From Gibbula magus (taxonomy: Eukaryota > Mollusca > Gastropoda > Trochida > Trochidae), in the NCBI GenBank assembly GCA_936450465.1, contig CAKZFU010000065.1:86921-150920 (forward strand): a DNA stretch of 64,000 nucleotides, read 5' to 3'. The notes below the pieces were generated by a model, which saw nothing but the letters and a program-made list of their open reading frames with translations, did not search any database and was not told where the DNA came from. Both the position numbers and the translations under genes were made by a program. Shown piece by piece: positions 25,218 through 38,663 of this stretch (within the stretch, counting starts at the first letter, position 1; every line of letters begins with the position of its first letter).

Positions 25218-27577
25218 CAAAAGTTGTCTAGGCCAAAGTCACCTTTTGGCCCATTTTTGGGCATGACTATAACGGCACGGGTTGCCGATAAGACGGTCAC
25301 CGATTCAAAAAGGGAATGCGTCTATGCGACCGGCAGCATGTGAGCTTCCATAGGAGACCATCAAAAGTTGTCTAGGCCAAAGTGACTTTTGGCCCAAAAT
25401 TGGGCCTACAGGAATGACTATAACGGCACGGTTTGCCGATAAGACGCTCACCGATTCCAAAAGTGAATGCGTCTATGCGACCGACAGCATGTGAGCTTCC
25501 ATAGGAGACCATCAAAAGTTGTCTAGGCCAAAGTCACCTTTTGGCCCATTTTTGGGCATGACTATAACGGCACGGGTTGCCGATAAGACGGTCACCGATT
25601 CCAAAAGGGAATGCGTCTATGCGACCGACAGCATGTGAGCTTCCATAGGAGACCATCAAAAGTTGTCTAGGCCAAAGTGACTTTTGGCCCAAAATTGGGC
25701 CTACAGGAATGACTATAACGGCACGGTTTGCCGATAAGACGCTCACCGATTCCAAAAGTGAATGCGTCTATGCGACCGACAGCATGTGAGCTTCCATAGG
25801 AGACCATCAAAAGTTGTCTAGGCCAAAGTCACCTTTTGGCCCATTTTTGGGCATGACTATAACGGCACGGGTTGCCGATAAGACGGTCACCGTTTCCAAA
25901 AGGGAATGCGTCTATGCGACCGGCAGCATGTGAGCTTCCATAGGAGACCATCAAAAGTTGTCTAGGCCAAAGTGACTTTTGGCCCAAAATTGGGCCTACA
26001 GGAATGACTATAACGGCACGGTTTGCCGATAAGACGCTCACCGATTCCAAAAGTGAATGCGTCTATGCGACCGACAGCATGTGAGCTTCGATAGGAGACC
26101 ATCAAAAGTTGTCTAGGCCAAAGTCACCTTTTGGCCCATTTTTGGGCATGACTATAACGGCACGGGTTGCCGATAAGACGGTCACCGATTCCAAAAGGGA
26201 ATGCGTCTATGCAACTGGCAGCATGTGAGCTTCCATAAGAGACCATCAAAAGTTGTCTAGGCCAAAGTGACTTTTGGCCCAAAATTGGGCCTACAGGAAT
26301 GACTATAACGGCACGGTTTGCCGATAAGACGCTCACCGATTCCAAAAGTGAATGCGTCTATGCGACCGACAGCATGTGAGCTTCCATAGGAGACCATCAA
26401 AAGTTGTCTAGGCCAAAGTCACCTTTTGGCCCATCTTTGGGCATGACTATAACGGCACGGGTTGCCGATAAGACGGTCACCGATTCCAAAAGGGAATGCG
26501 TCTATGCGACCGGCAGCATGTGAGCTTCCATAGGAGACCATCAAAAGTTGTCTAGGCCAAAGTGACTTTTGGCCCAAAATTGGGCCTACAGGAATGACTA
26601 TAACGGCACGGTTTGCCGATAAGACGCTCACCGATTCCAAAAGTGAATGCGTCTATGCGACCGACAGCATGTGAGCTTCCATAGGAGACCATCAAAAGTT
26701 GTTTAGGCCAAAGTCACCTTTTGGCCCATTTTTGGGCATGACTATAACGGCACGGGTTGCCGATAAGACGGTCACCGATTCCAAAAGGGAATGCGTCTAT
26801 GCGACCGGCAGCATGTGAGCTTCCATAGGAGACCATCAAAAGTTGTCTAGGCCAAAGTGACTTTTGGCCCAAAATTGGGCCTACAGGAATGACTATAACG
26901 GCACGGTTTGCCGATAAGACGCTCACCGATTCCAAAAGTGAATGCGTCTATGCGACCGACAGCATGTGAGCTTCCATAGGAGACCATCAAAAGTTGTCTA
27001 GGCCAAAGTCACCTTTTGGCCCATTTTTGGGCATGACTATAACGGCACGGGTTGCCGATAAGACGGTCACCGATTCCAAAAGGGATTGCGTCTATGCGAC
27101 CGGCAGCATGTGAGCTTCCATAGGAGACCATCAAAAGTTGTCTAGGCCAAAGTGACTTTTGGCCCAAAATTGGGCCTACAGGAATGACTATAACGGCACG
27201 GTTTGCCGATAAGACGCTCACCGATTCCAAAAGTGAATGCGTCTATGCGACCGAGAGCATGTGAGCTTCCATAGGAGACCATCAAAAGTTGTCTAGGCCA
27301 AAGTCACCTTTTGGCCCATTTTTGGGCATGACTATAACGGCACGGGTTGCCGATAAGACGGACACCGATTCCAAAAGGGAATGCGTCTATGCGACCGGCA
27401 GCATGTGAGCTTCCATAGGAGACCATCAAAAGTTGTCTAGGCCAAAGTGACTTTTGGCCCAAAATTGGGCCTACAGGAATGACTATAACGGCACGGTTTG
27501 CCGATAAGACGCTCACCGATTCCAAAAGTTAATGCGTCTATGCGACCGACAGCATGTGAGCTTCCATAGGAGACCAT
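25218..27577 (+). repeat. Regular AB dimers with private point variants
   Basis: Eight AB dimers follow in register. Variants seen only once include GATTCAAAAAGGG (about 25304), CACCGTTTCC (about 25889), CTTCGATAGG (about 26088), GCAACTGGCAG (about 26211), CCCATCTTTGG (about 26431), GTTTAGGCC (about 26701), AGGGATTGCG (about 27081) and GACGGACACC (about 27357). The high share of single-copy variants suggests this stretch has been homogenised less recently than its neighbours. Confidence 0.8.
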
Positions 27578-27872
27578 CAAAAGTTGTCTAGGCCAAAGTC
27601 ACCTTTTGGCCCATTTTTGGGCATGACTATAACGGCACGGGTTGCCGATAAGACGGTCACCGATTCCAAAAGGGAATGTGTCTATGCGACCGGCAGCATG
27701 TGAGCTTCCATAGGAGACCATCAAAAGTTGTCTAGGCCAAAGTGACTTTTGGCCCAAAATTGGGCCTACAGGAATGACTATAATGGCACGGTTTGCCGAT
27801 AAGACGCTCCCCGATTCCAAAAATGAATGCGTCTATGCGACCGACAGCATGTGAGCTTCCATAGGAGACCAT
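27578..27872 (+). repeat. First dimer with AATGG-type B (start of domain 2)
   Basis: The B here carries TATAATGGCACGG at about 27780, the first AATGG in the window. All earlier B monomers have AACGG or AACAGC/ACGAC derivatives. The same B has CGCTCCCCGATTCC and AAAAATGAATG, which reappear at about 30318 and 36674, the first of these exactly 2,512 bp away. This dimer is therefore a founder-like or donor copy for later duplications. Confidence 0.85.
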
Positions 27873-28016
27873 CAAAAGTTGTCTAGGCCAAAGTCACCTT
27901 TTGGCCCATTTTTGGGCATGACTATAACGGCACGGGTTGCCGATAAGACGGTCACCGATTCCAAAAGGGAATGCGTCTATGCGACCGGCAGCATGTGAGC
28001 TTCCATAGGAGACCAT

Positions 28017-28318
28017 CAAAAGTTGTCTAGGCCAAAGTGACTTTTGGCCCAAAATTGGGCCTACAGGAATGACTATAACGGCACGGTTTGCCGATAAGAC
28101 GCTCACCGATTCCAAAAGTGAATGCGTCTATGCGACCGGCAGCATGTGAGCTTCCATAGGAGACCATCAAAAGTTGTCTAGGCCAAAGTGACTTTTGGCC
28201 CAAAATTGGGCCTACAGGAATGACTATAACGGCACGGTTTGCCGATAAGACGCTCACCGATTCCAAAAGTGAATGCGTCTATGCGACCGACAGCATGTGA
28301 GCTTCCATAGGAGACCAT
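28017..28318 (+). repeat. B-B step with A-type tail on first B
   Basis: The first B (28017-28167) is B until its last quarter, where it reads GACCGGCAGC as in A. The second B is standard. The same B-with-A-tail plus B pair recurs at 30529, 32746, 33336 and 36886. These were probably copied together rather than made five times. Confidence 0.88.
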
Positions 28319-28462
28319 CAAAAGTTGTCTAGGCCAAAGTCACCTTTTGGCCCATTTTTGGGCATGACTATAACGGCACGGGTTGCCGATAAGACGGTCA
28401 CCGATTCCAAAAGGGAATGCGTCTATGCGACCGGCAGCATGTGAGCTTCCATAGGAGACCAT
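28319..28462 (+). repeat. Extra A monomer (A-A step)
   Basis: A complete 144-bp A monomer stands alone before another A at 28463. It is A type throughout, including GACCGGCAGC, unlike the A monomers with B tails near 439 and 1763. The next A carries AAGACAGTCACC and a B-type tail. Confidence 0.88.
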
Positions 28463-30179
28463 CAAAAGTTGTCTAGGCCAAAGTCACCTTTTGGCCCATT
28501 TTTGGGCATGACTATAACGGCACGGGTTGCCGATAAGACAGTCACCGATTCCAAAAGGGAATGCGTCTATGCGACCGACAGCATGTGAGCTTCCATAGGA
28601 GACCATCAAAAGTTGTCTAGGCCAAAGTGACTTTTGGCCCAAAATTGGGCCTACAGGAATGACTATAACGGCACGGTTTGCCGATAAGACGCTCACCGAT
28701 TCCAAAAGTGAATGCGTCTATGCGACCGACAGCATGTGAGCTTCCATAGGAGACCATCAAAAGTTGTCTAGGCCAAAGTCACCTTTTGGCCCATTTTTGG
28801 GCATGACTATAACGGCACGGGTTGCCGATAAGACGGTCACCGATTCCAAAAGGGAATGCGTCTATGCGACCGGCAGCATGTGAGCTTCCATAGGAGACCA
28901 TCAAAAGTTGTCTAGGCCAAAGTGACTTTTGGCCCAAAATTGGGCCTACAGGAATGACTATAACGGCACGGTTTGCCGATAAGACGCTCACCGATTCCAA
29001 AAGTGAATGCGTCTATGCGACCGACAGCATGTGAGCTTCCATAGGAGACCATCAAAAGTTGTCTAGGCCAAAGTCACCTTTTGGCCCATTTTTGGGCATG
29101 ACTATAACGGCACGGGTTGCCGATAAGACGGTCACCGATTCCAAAAGGGAATGCGTCTATGCGACCGGCAGCATGTGAGCTTCCATAGGAGACCATCAAA
29201 AGTTGTCTAGGCCAAAGTGACTTTTGGCCCAAAATTGGGCCTACAGGAATGACTATAATGGCACGGTTTGCCGATAAGACGCTCACCGATTCCAAAAGTG
29301 AATGCGTCTATGCGACCGACAGCATGTGAGCTTCCATAGGAGACCATCAAAAGTTGTCTAGGCCAAAGTCACCTTTTGGCCCATTTTTGGGCATGACTAT
29401 AACGGCACGGGTTGCCGATAAGACGGTCACCGATTCCAAAAGGGAATGCGTCTATGCGACCGGCAGCATGTGAGCTTCCATAGGAGACCATCAAAAGTTG
29501 TCTAGGCCAAAGTGACTTTTGGCCCAAAATTGGGCCTACAGGAATGACTATAACGGCACGGTTTGCCGATAAGACGCTCACCGATTCCAAAAGTGAATGC
29601 GTCTATGCGACCGACAGCATGTGAGCTTCCATAGGAGACCATCAAAAGTTGTCTAGGCCAAAGTCACCTTTTGGCCCATTTTTGGGCATGACTATAACGG
29701 CACGGGTTGCCGATAAGACGGTCACCGATTCCATTAAGGGAATGCGTCTATGCGACCGGCAGCATGTGAGCTTCCATAGGAGACCATCAAAAGTTGTCTA
29801 GGCCAAAGTGACTTTTGGCCCAAAATTGGGCCTACAGGAATGACTATAACGGCACGGTTTGCCGATAAGACGCTCACCGATTCCAAAAGTGAATGCGTCT
29901 ATGCGACCGACAGCATGTGAGCTTCCATAGGAGACCATCAAAAGTTGTCTAGGCCAAAGTCACCTTTTGGCCCATTTTTGGGCATGACTATAACGGCACG
30001 CGTTGCCGATAAGACGGTCACCGATTCCAAAAGGGAATGCGTCTATGCGACCGGCAGCATGTGAGCTTCCATAGGAGACCATCAAAATTTGTCTAGGCCA
30101 AAGTGACTTTTGGCCCAAAATTAGGCCTACAGGAATGACTATAATGGCACGGTTTGCCGATAAGACGCTCACCGATTCC

Positions 30180-31720
30180 AAAAGTGAATGCGTCTATGCG
30201 ACCGCCAGCATGTGAGCTTCCATAGGAGACCATCAAATGTTGTCTAGGCCAAAGTGACTTTTGGCCCAAAATTGGGCCTACAGGAATGACTATAATGGCA
30301 CGGTTTGCCGATAAGACGCTCCCCGATTCCAAAAATGAATGCGTCTATGCGACCGACAGCATGTGAGCTTCCATATGAGACCATCAAAAGTTGTCTAGGC
30401 CAAAGTCACCTTTTGGCCCATTTTTGGGCATGACTATAACGGCACGGGTTGCCGATAAGACGGTCACCGATTCCAAAAGGGAATGCGTCTATGCGACCGG
30501 CAGCATGTGAGCTTCCATAGGAGACCATCAAAAGTTGTCTAGGCCAAAGTGACTTTTGGCCCAAAATTGGGCCTACAGGAATGACTATAACGGCACGGTT
30601 TGCCGATAAGACGCTCACCGATTCCAAAAGTGAATGCGTCTATGCGACCGGCAGCATGTGAGCTTCCATAGGAGACCATCAAAAGTTGTCTAGGCCAAAG
30701 TGACTTTTGGCCCAAAATTGGGCCTACAGGAATGACTATAACGGCACGGTTTGCCGATAAGACGCTCACCGATTCCAAAAGTGAATGCGTCTATGCGACC
30801 GACAGCATGTGAGCTTCCATAGGAGACCATCAAAAGTTGTCTAGGCCAAAGTCACCTTTTGGCCCATTTTTGGGCATGACTATAACGGCACGGGTTGCCG
30901 ATAAGACGGTCACTGATTCCAAAAGGGAATGCGTCTATGCGACCGGCAGCATGTGAGCTTCCATAGGAGACCATCAAAAGTTGTCTAGGCCAAAGTGACT
31001 TTTGGCCCAAAATTGGGCCTACAGGAATGACTATAATGGCACGGTTTCCCGATAAGACGCTCACCGATTCCAAAAGTGAATGCGTCTATGCGACCGACAG
31101 CATGTGAGCTTCCAACGGAGACCATCAAAAGTTGTCTAGGCCAAAGTCACCTTTTGGCCCATTTTTGGGCATGACTATAACGGCACGGGTTGCCGATAAG
31201 ACGGTCACCGATTCCAAAAGGGAATGCGTCTATGCGACCGGCAGCATGTGAGCTTCCATAGGAGACCATCAAAAGTTGTCTAGGCCAAAGTGACTTTTGG
31301 CCCAAAATTGGGCCTACAGGAATGACTATAATGGCACGGTTTCCCGATACGACGCTCACCGATTCCAAAAGTGAATGCGTCTATGCGACCGACAGCATGT
31401 GAGCTTCCATAGGAGACCATCAAAAGTTGTCTAGGCCAAAGTCACCTTTTGGCCCATTTTTGGGCATGACTATAACGGCACGGGTTGCCGATAAGACGGT
31501 CACCGATTCCATAAAGGGAATGCGTCTATGCGACCGGCAGCATGTGAGCTTCCATAGGAGACCATCAAAAGTTGTCTAGGCCAAAGTGACTTTTGGCCCA
31601 AAATTGGGCCTACAGGAATGACTATAACGGCACGGTTTGCCGATAAGACGCTCACCGATTCCAAAAGTGAATGCGTCTATGCGACCGACAGCATGTGAGC
31701 TTCCATAGGAGACCATCAAA
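30180..31720 (+). repeat. Source/copy of 6,357-bp offset duplication (pair with 36537-38077)
   Basis: Shared features in order: GACCGCCAGC, CTCCCCGATT with AAAAATGAATG, CCATATGAGACC, the B-with-A-tail and B pair, a B with TTTCCCGATAAG, a B with TTTCCCGATACGACG, and the A with CCATAAAGGG. All return 6,357 bp downstream. Edges are approximate. Private changes include ATATGTTGTC-type loss of AAAAG near 30237 in this copy and CGGCAAGGG at about 36800 in the other. Confidence 0.82.
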
Positions 31721-32585
31721 AGTTGTCTAGGCCAAAGTCACCTTTTGGCCCATTTTTGGGCATGACTATAACGGCACGGGTTGCCGATAAGACGGTCACC
31801 GATTCCAAAAGGGAATGCGTCTATGCGACCGGCAGCATGTGAGCTTCCATAGGAGACCATCAAAAGTTGTCTAGGCCAAAGTGACTTTTGGCCCAAAATT
31901 GGGCCTACAGGAATGACTATAACGGCACGGTTTGCCGATAAGACGCTCACCGATTCCAAAAGTGAATGCGTCTATGCGACCGACAGCATGTGAGCTTCCA
32001 TAGGAGACCATCAAAAGTTGTCTAGGCCAAAGTCAACTTTTGGCCCATTTTTGGGCATGACTATAACGGCACGGGTTGCCGATAAGACGGTCACCGATTC
32101 CAAAAGGGAATGCGTCTATGCGACCGGCAGCATGTGAGCTTCCATAGGAGACCATCAAAAGTTGTCTAGGCCAAAGTGACTTTTGGCCCAAAATTGGGCC
32201 TACAGGAATGACTATAATGGCACGGTTTGCCGATAAGACGCTCACCGATTCCAAAAGTGAATGCGTCTATGCGACCGACAGCATGTGAGCTTCCATAGGA
32301 GACCATCAAAAGTTGTCTAGGCCAAAGTCACCTTTTGGCCCATTTTTGGGCATGACTATAACGGCACGGGTTGCCGATAAGACGGTCACCGATTCCAAAA
32401 GGGAATGCGTCTATGCGACCGGCAGCATGTGAGCTTCCATAGGAGACCATCAAAAGTTGTCTAGGCCAAAGTGACTTTTGGCCCAAAATTGGGCCTACAG
32501 GAATGACTATAACGGCACGGTTTGCCGATAAGACGCTCACCGATTCCAAAAGTGAATGCGTCTATGCGACCGACAGCATGTGAGC
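30975..32585 (+). repeat. Copy of 2,512-bp offset duplication (pair with 33487-35097)
   Basis: The TTTCCCGATACGACG B, the CCATAAAGGG A and an A with GTCAACTTTTGG (about 32034 and 34546) occur in the same order 2,512 bp apart. The offset is eight dimers plus a 151-bp monomer plus the one inserted base. Edges are approximate. CCAACGGAGACC near 31113 and CCATCGGAGACC near 33625 mark equivalent but different changes. Confidence 0.82.
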
Positions 32586-35500
32586 TTCCATATGAGACCA
32601 TCAAAAGTTGTCTAGGCCAAAGTCACCTTTTGGCCCATTTTTGGGCATGACTATAACGGCACGGGTTGCCGATAAGACGGTCACCGATTCCAAAAGGGAA
32701 TGCGTCTATGCGACCGGCAGCATGTGAGCTTCCATAGGAGACCATCAAAAGTTGTCTAGGCCAAAGTGACTTTTGGCCCAAAATTGGGCCTACAGGAATG
32801 ACTATAACGGCACGGTTTGCCGATAAGACGCTCACCGATTCCAAAAGTGAATGCGTCTATGCGACCGGCAGCATGTGAGCTTCCATAGGAGACCATCAAA
32901 AGTTGTCTAGGCCAAAGTGACTTTTGGCCCAAAATTGGGCCTACAGGAATGACTATAACGGCACGGTTTGCCGATAAGACGCTCACCGATTCCAAAAGTG
33001 AATGCGTCTATGCGACCGACAGCATGTGAGCTTCCATAGGAGACCATCAAAAGTTGTCTAGGCCAAAGTCACCTTTTGGCCCATTTTTGGGCATGACTAT
33101 AACGGCACGGTTTGCCAATAAGACGCTCACCGATTCCAAAAGTGAATGCGTCTATGCGACCGACAGCATGTGAGCTTCCATAGGAGACCATCAAAAGTTG
33201 TCTAGGCCAAAGTCACCTTTTGGCCCATTTTTGGGCATGACTATAACGGCACGGGTTGCCGATAAGACGGTCACCGATTCCAAAAGGGAATGCGTCTATG
33301 CGACCGGCAGCATGTGAGCTTCCATAGGAGACCATCAAAAGTTGTCTAGGCCAAAGTGACTTTTGGCCCAAAATTGGGCCTACAGGAATGACTATAACGG
33401 CACGGTTTGCCGATAAGACGCTCACCGATTCCAAAAGTGAATGCGTCTATGCGACCGGCAGCATGTGAGCTTCCATAGGAGACCATCAAAAGTTGTCTAG
33501 GCCAAAGTGACTTTTGGCCCAAAATTGGGCCTACAGGAATGACTATAATGGCACGGTTTCCCGATAAGACGCTCACCGATTCCAAAAGTGAATGCGTCTA
33601 TGCGACCGACAGCATGTGAGCTTCCATCGGAGACCATCAAAAGTTGTCTAGGCCAAAGTCACCTTTTGGCCCATTTTTGGGCATGACTATAACGGCACGG
33701 GTTGCCGATAAGACGGTCACCGATTCCAAAAGGGAATGCGTCTATGCGACCGGCAGCATGTGAGCTTCCATAGGAGACCATCAAAAGTTGTCTAGGCCAA
33801 AGTGACTTTTGGCCCAAAATTGGGCCTACAGGAATGACTATAATGGCACGGTTTCCCGATACGACGCTCACCGATTCCAAAAGTGAATGCGTCTATGCGA
33901 CCGACAGCATGTGAGCTTCCATAGGAGACCATCAAAAGTTGTCTAGGTCAAAGTCACCTTTTGGCCCATTTTTGGGCATGACTATAACGGCACGGGTTGC
34001 CGATAAGACGGTCACCGATTCCATAAAGGGAATGCGTCTATGCGACCGGCAGCATGTGAGCTTCCATAGGAGACCATCAAAAGTTGTCTAGGCCAAAGTG
34101 ACTTTTGGCCCAAAATTGGGCCTACAGGAATGACTATAACGGCACGGTTTGCCGATAAGACGCTCACCGATTCCAAAAGTGAATGCGTCTATGCGACCGA
34201 CAGCATGTGAGCTTCCATAGGAGACCATCAAAAGTTGTCTAGGCCAAAGTCACCTTTTGGCCCATTTTTGGGCATGACTATAACGGCACGGGTTGCCGAT
34301 AAGACGGTCACCGATTCCAAAAGGGAATGCGTCTATGCGACCGGCAGCATGTGAGCTTCCATAGGAGACCATCAAAAGTTGTCTAGGCCAAAGTGACTTT
34401 TGGCCCAAAATTGGGCCTACAGGAATGACTATAACGGCACGGTTTGCCGATAAGACGCTCACCGATTCCAAAAGTGAATGCGTCTATGCGACCGACAGCA
34501 TGTGAGCTTCCATAGGAGACCATCAAAAGTTGTCTAGGCCAAAGTCAACTTTTGGCCCATTTTTGGGCATGACTATAACGGCACGGGTTGCCGATAAGAC
34601 GGTCACCGATTCCAAAAGGGAATGCGTCTATGCGACCGGCAGCATGTGAGCTTCCATAGGAGACCATCAAAAGTTGTCTAGGCCAAAGTGACTTTTGGCC
34701 CAAAATTGGGCCTACAGGAATGACTATAATGGCACGGTTTGCCGATAAGACGCTCACCGATTCCAAAAGTGAATGCGTCTATGCGACCGACAGCATGTGA
34801 GCTTCCATAGGAGACCATCAAAAGTTGTCTAGGCCAAAGTCACCTTTTGGCCCATTTTTGGGCATGACTATAACGGCACGGGTTGCCGATAAGACGGTCA
34901 CCGATTCCAAAAGGGAATGCGTCTATGCGACCGGCAGCATGTGAGCTTCCATAGGAGACCATCAAAAGTTGTCTAGGCCAAAGTGACTTTTGGCCCAAAA
35001 TTGGGCCTACAGGAATGACTATAACGGCACGGTTTGCCGATAAGACGCTCACCGATTCCAAAAGTGAATGCGTCTATGCGACCGACAGCATGTGAGCTTC
35101 CATAGGAGACCATCAAAAGTTGTCTAGGCCAAAGTCACCTTTTGGCCCATTTTTGGGCATGACTATAACGGCACGGGTTGCCGATAAGACGGTCACCGAT
35201 TCCATAAAGGGAATGCGTCTATGCGACCGGCAGCATGTGAGCTTCCATAGGAGACCATCAAAAGTTGTCTAGGCCAAAGTGACTTTTGGCCCAAAATTGG
35301 GCCTACAGGAATGACTATAACGGCACGGTTTGCCGATAAGACGCTCACCGATTCCAAAAGTGAATGCGTCTATGCGACCGACAGCATGTGAGCTTCCATA
35401 GGAGACCATCAAAAGTTGTCTAGGCCAAAGTCACCTTTTGGCCCATTTTTGGGCATGACTATAACGGCACGGGTTGCCGATAAGACGGTCACCGATTCCA

Positions 35501-38500
35501 AAAGGGAATGCGTCTATGCGACCGGCAGCATGTGAGCTTCCATAGGAGACCATCAAAAGTTGTCTAGGCCAAAGTGACTTTTGGCCCAAATTTGGGCCTA
35601 CAGGAATGACTATAACGGCACGGTTTGCCGATAAGACGCTCACCGATTCCAAAAGTGAATGCGTCTATGCGACCGACAGCATGTGAGCTTCCATAGGAGA
35701 CCATCAAAAGTTGTCTAGGCCAAAGTCACCTTTTGGCCCATTTTTGGGCATGACTATAACGGCACGGGTTGCCGATAAGACGGTCACCGATTCCAAAAGG
35801 GAATGCGTCTATGCGACCGGCAGCATGTGAGCTTCCATAGGAGACCATCAAAAGTTGTCTAGGCCAAAGTGACTTTTGGCCCAAAATTGGGCCTACAGGA
35901 ATGACTATAATGGCACGGTTTGCCGATAAGACGCTCACCGATTCCAAAAGTGAATGCGTCTATGCGACCGACAGCATGTGAGCTTCCATAGGAGACCATC
36001 AAAAGTTGTCTAGGCCAAAGTCACCTTTTGGCCCATTTTTGGGCATGACTATAACGGCACGGGTTGCCGATAAGACGGTCACCGATTCCAAAAGGGAATG
36101 CGTCTATGCGACCGGCAGCATGTGAGCTTCCATAGGAGACCATCAAAAGTTGTCTAGGCCAAAGTGACTTTTGGCCCAAAATTGGGCCTACAGGAATGAC
36201 TATAACGGCACGGTTTGCCGATAAGACGCTCACCGATTCCAAAAGTGAATGCGTCTATGCGACCGACAGCATGTGAGCTTCCATAGGAGACCATCAAAAG
36301 TTGTCTAGGCCAAAGTCACCTTTTGGCCCATTTTTGGGCATGACTATAACGGCACGGGTTGCCGATAAGACGGTCACCGATTCCATTAAGGGAATGCGTC
36401 TATGCGACCGGCAGCATGTGAACTTCCATAGGAGACCATCAAAAGTTGTCTAGGCCAAAGTGACTTTTGGCCCAAAATTGGGCCTACAGGAATGACTATA
36501 ATGGCACGGTTTGCCGATAAGACGCTCACCGATTCCAAAAGTGAATGCGTCTATGCGACCGCCAGCATGTGAGCTTCCATAGGAGACCATCAAAAGTTGT
36601 CTAGGCCAAAGTGACTTTTGGCCCAAAATTGGGCCTACAGGAATGACTATAATGGCACGGTTTGCCGATAAGACGCTCCCCGATTCCAAAAATGAATGCG
36701 TCTATGCGACCGACAGCATGTGAGCTTCCATATGAGACCATCAAAAGTTGTCTAGGCCAAAGTCACCTTTTGGCCCATTTTTGGGCATGACTATAACGGC
36801 AAGGGTTGCCGATAAGACGGTCACCGATTCCAAAAGGGAATGCGTCTATGCGACCGGCAGCATGTGAGCTTCCATAGGAGACCATCAAAAGTTGTCTAGG
36901 CCAAAGTGACTTTTGGCCCAAAATTGGGCCTACAGGAATGACTATAACGGCACGGTTTGCCGATAAGACGCTCACCGATTCCAAAAGTGAATGCGTCTAT
37001 GCGACCGGCAGCATGTGAGCTTCCATAGGAGACCATCAAAAGTTGTCTAGGCCAAAGTGACTTTTGGCCCAAAATTGGGCCTACAGGAATGACTATAACG
37101 GCACGGTTTGCCGATAAGACGCTCACCGATTCCAAAAGTGAATGCGTCTATGCGACCGACAGCATGTGAGCTTCCATAGGAGACCATCAAAAGTTGTCTA
37201 GGCCAAAGTCACCTTTTGGCCCATTTTTGGGCATGACTATAACGGCACGGGTTGCCGATAAGACGGTCACCGATTCCAAAAGGGAATGCGTCTATGCGAC
37301 CGGCAGCATGTGAGCTTCCATAGGAGACCATCAAAAGTTGTCTAGGCCAAAGTGACTTTTGGCCCAAAATTGGGCCTACAGGAATAACTATAATGGCACG
37401 GTTTCCCGATAAGACGCTCACCGATTCCAAAAGTGAATGCGTCTATGCGACCGACAGCATGTGAGCTTCCATAGGAGACCATCAAAAGTTGTCTAGGCCA
37501 AAGTCACCTTTTGGCCCATTTTTGGGCATGACTATAACGGCACGCGTTGCCGATAAGACGGTCACCGATTCCAAAAGGGAATGCGTCTATGCGACCGGCA
37601 GCATGTGAGCTTCCATAGGAGACCATCAAAAGTTGTCTAGGCCAAAGTGACTTTTGGCCCAAAATTGGGCCTACAGGAATGACTATAATGGCACGGTTTC
37701 CCGATACGACGCTCACCGATTCCAAAAGTGAATGCGTCTATGCGACCGACAGCATGTGAGCTTCCATAGGAGACCATCAAAAGTTGTCTAGGCCAAAGTC
37801 ACCTTTTGGCCCATTTTTGGGCATGACTATAACGGCACGGGTTGCCGATAAGACGGTCACCGATTCCATAAAGGGAATGCGTCTATGCGACCGGCAGCAT
37901 GTGAGCTTCCATAGGAGACCATCAAAAGTTGTCTAGGCCAAAGTGACTTTTGGCCCAAAATTGGGCCTACAGGAATGACTATAACGGCACGGTTTGCCGA
38001 TAAGACGCTCACCGATTCCAAAAGTGAATGCGTCTATGCGACCGACAGCATGTGAGCTTCCATAGGAGACCATCAAAAGTTGTCTAGGCCAAAGTCACCT
38101 TTTGGCCCATTTTTGGGCATGACTATAACGGCACGGGTTGCCGATAAGACGGTCACCGATTCCAAAAGGGAATGCGTCTATGCGACCGGCAGCATGTGAG
38201 CTTCCATAGGAGACCATCAAAAGTTGTCTAGGCCAAAGTGACTTTTGGCCCAAAATTAGGCCTACAGGAATGACTATAATGGCACGGTTTGCCGATAAGA
38301 CGCTCACCGATTCCAAAAGTGAATGCGTCTATGCGACCGACAGCATGTGAGCTTCCATAGGAGACCATCAAAAGTTGTCTAGGCCAAAGTCACCTTTTGG
38401 CCCATTTTTGGGCATGACTATAACGGCACGGGTTGCCGATAAGACGGTCACCGATTCCAAAAGGGAATGCGTCTATGCGACCGGCAGCATGTGAGCTTCC

Positions 38501-38663
38501 ATAGGAGACCATCAAAAGTTGTCTAGGCCAAAGTGACTTTTAGCCCAAAATTAGGCCTACAGGAATGACTATAATGGCACGGTTTGCCGATAAGACGCTC
38601 ACCGATTCCAAAAGTGAATGCGTCTATGCGACCGACAGCATGTGAGCTTCCATAGGAGACCAT

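Larger units (their letters stand above)
29643..38073 (+). repeat. Mosaic domain of nested duplications
   Basis: Diagnostic monomers recur here at several offsets. A monomers with one extra base before the GGG run (CCATTAAGGG or CCATAAAGGG) lie at about 29731, 31509, 34021, 35202, 36383 and 37866 and nowhere else that I saw. CCATATGAGACC precedes B-B units at about 30373, 32590 and 36730. AATGGCACGGTTTCCCG occurs at about 31035, 31331, 33547, 33843, 37393 and 37687. Offsets of 2,217, 2,512 and 6,357 bp coexist, so the domain grew by several overlapping events. Confidence 0.85.
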
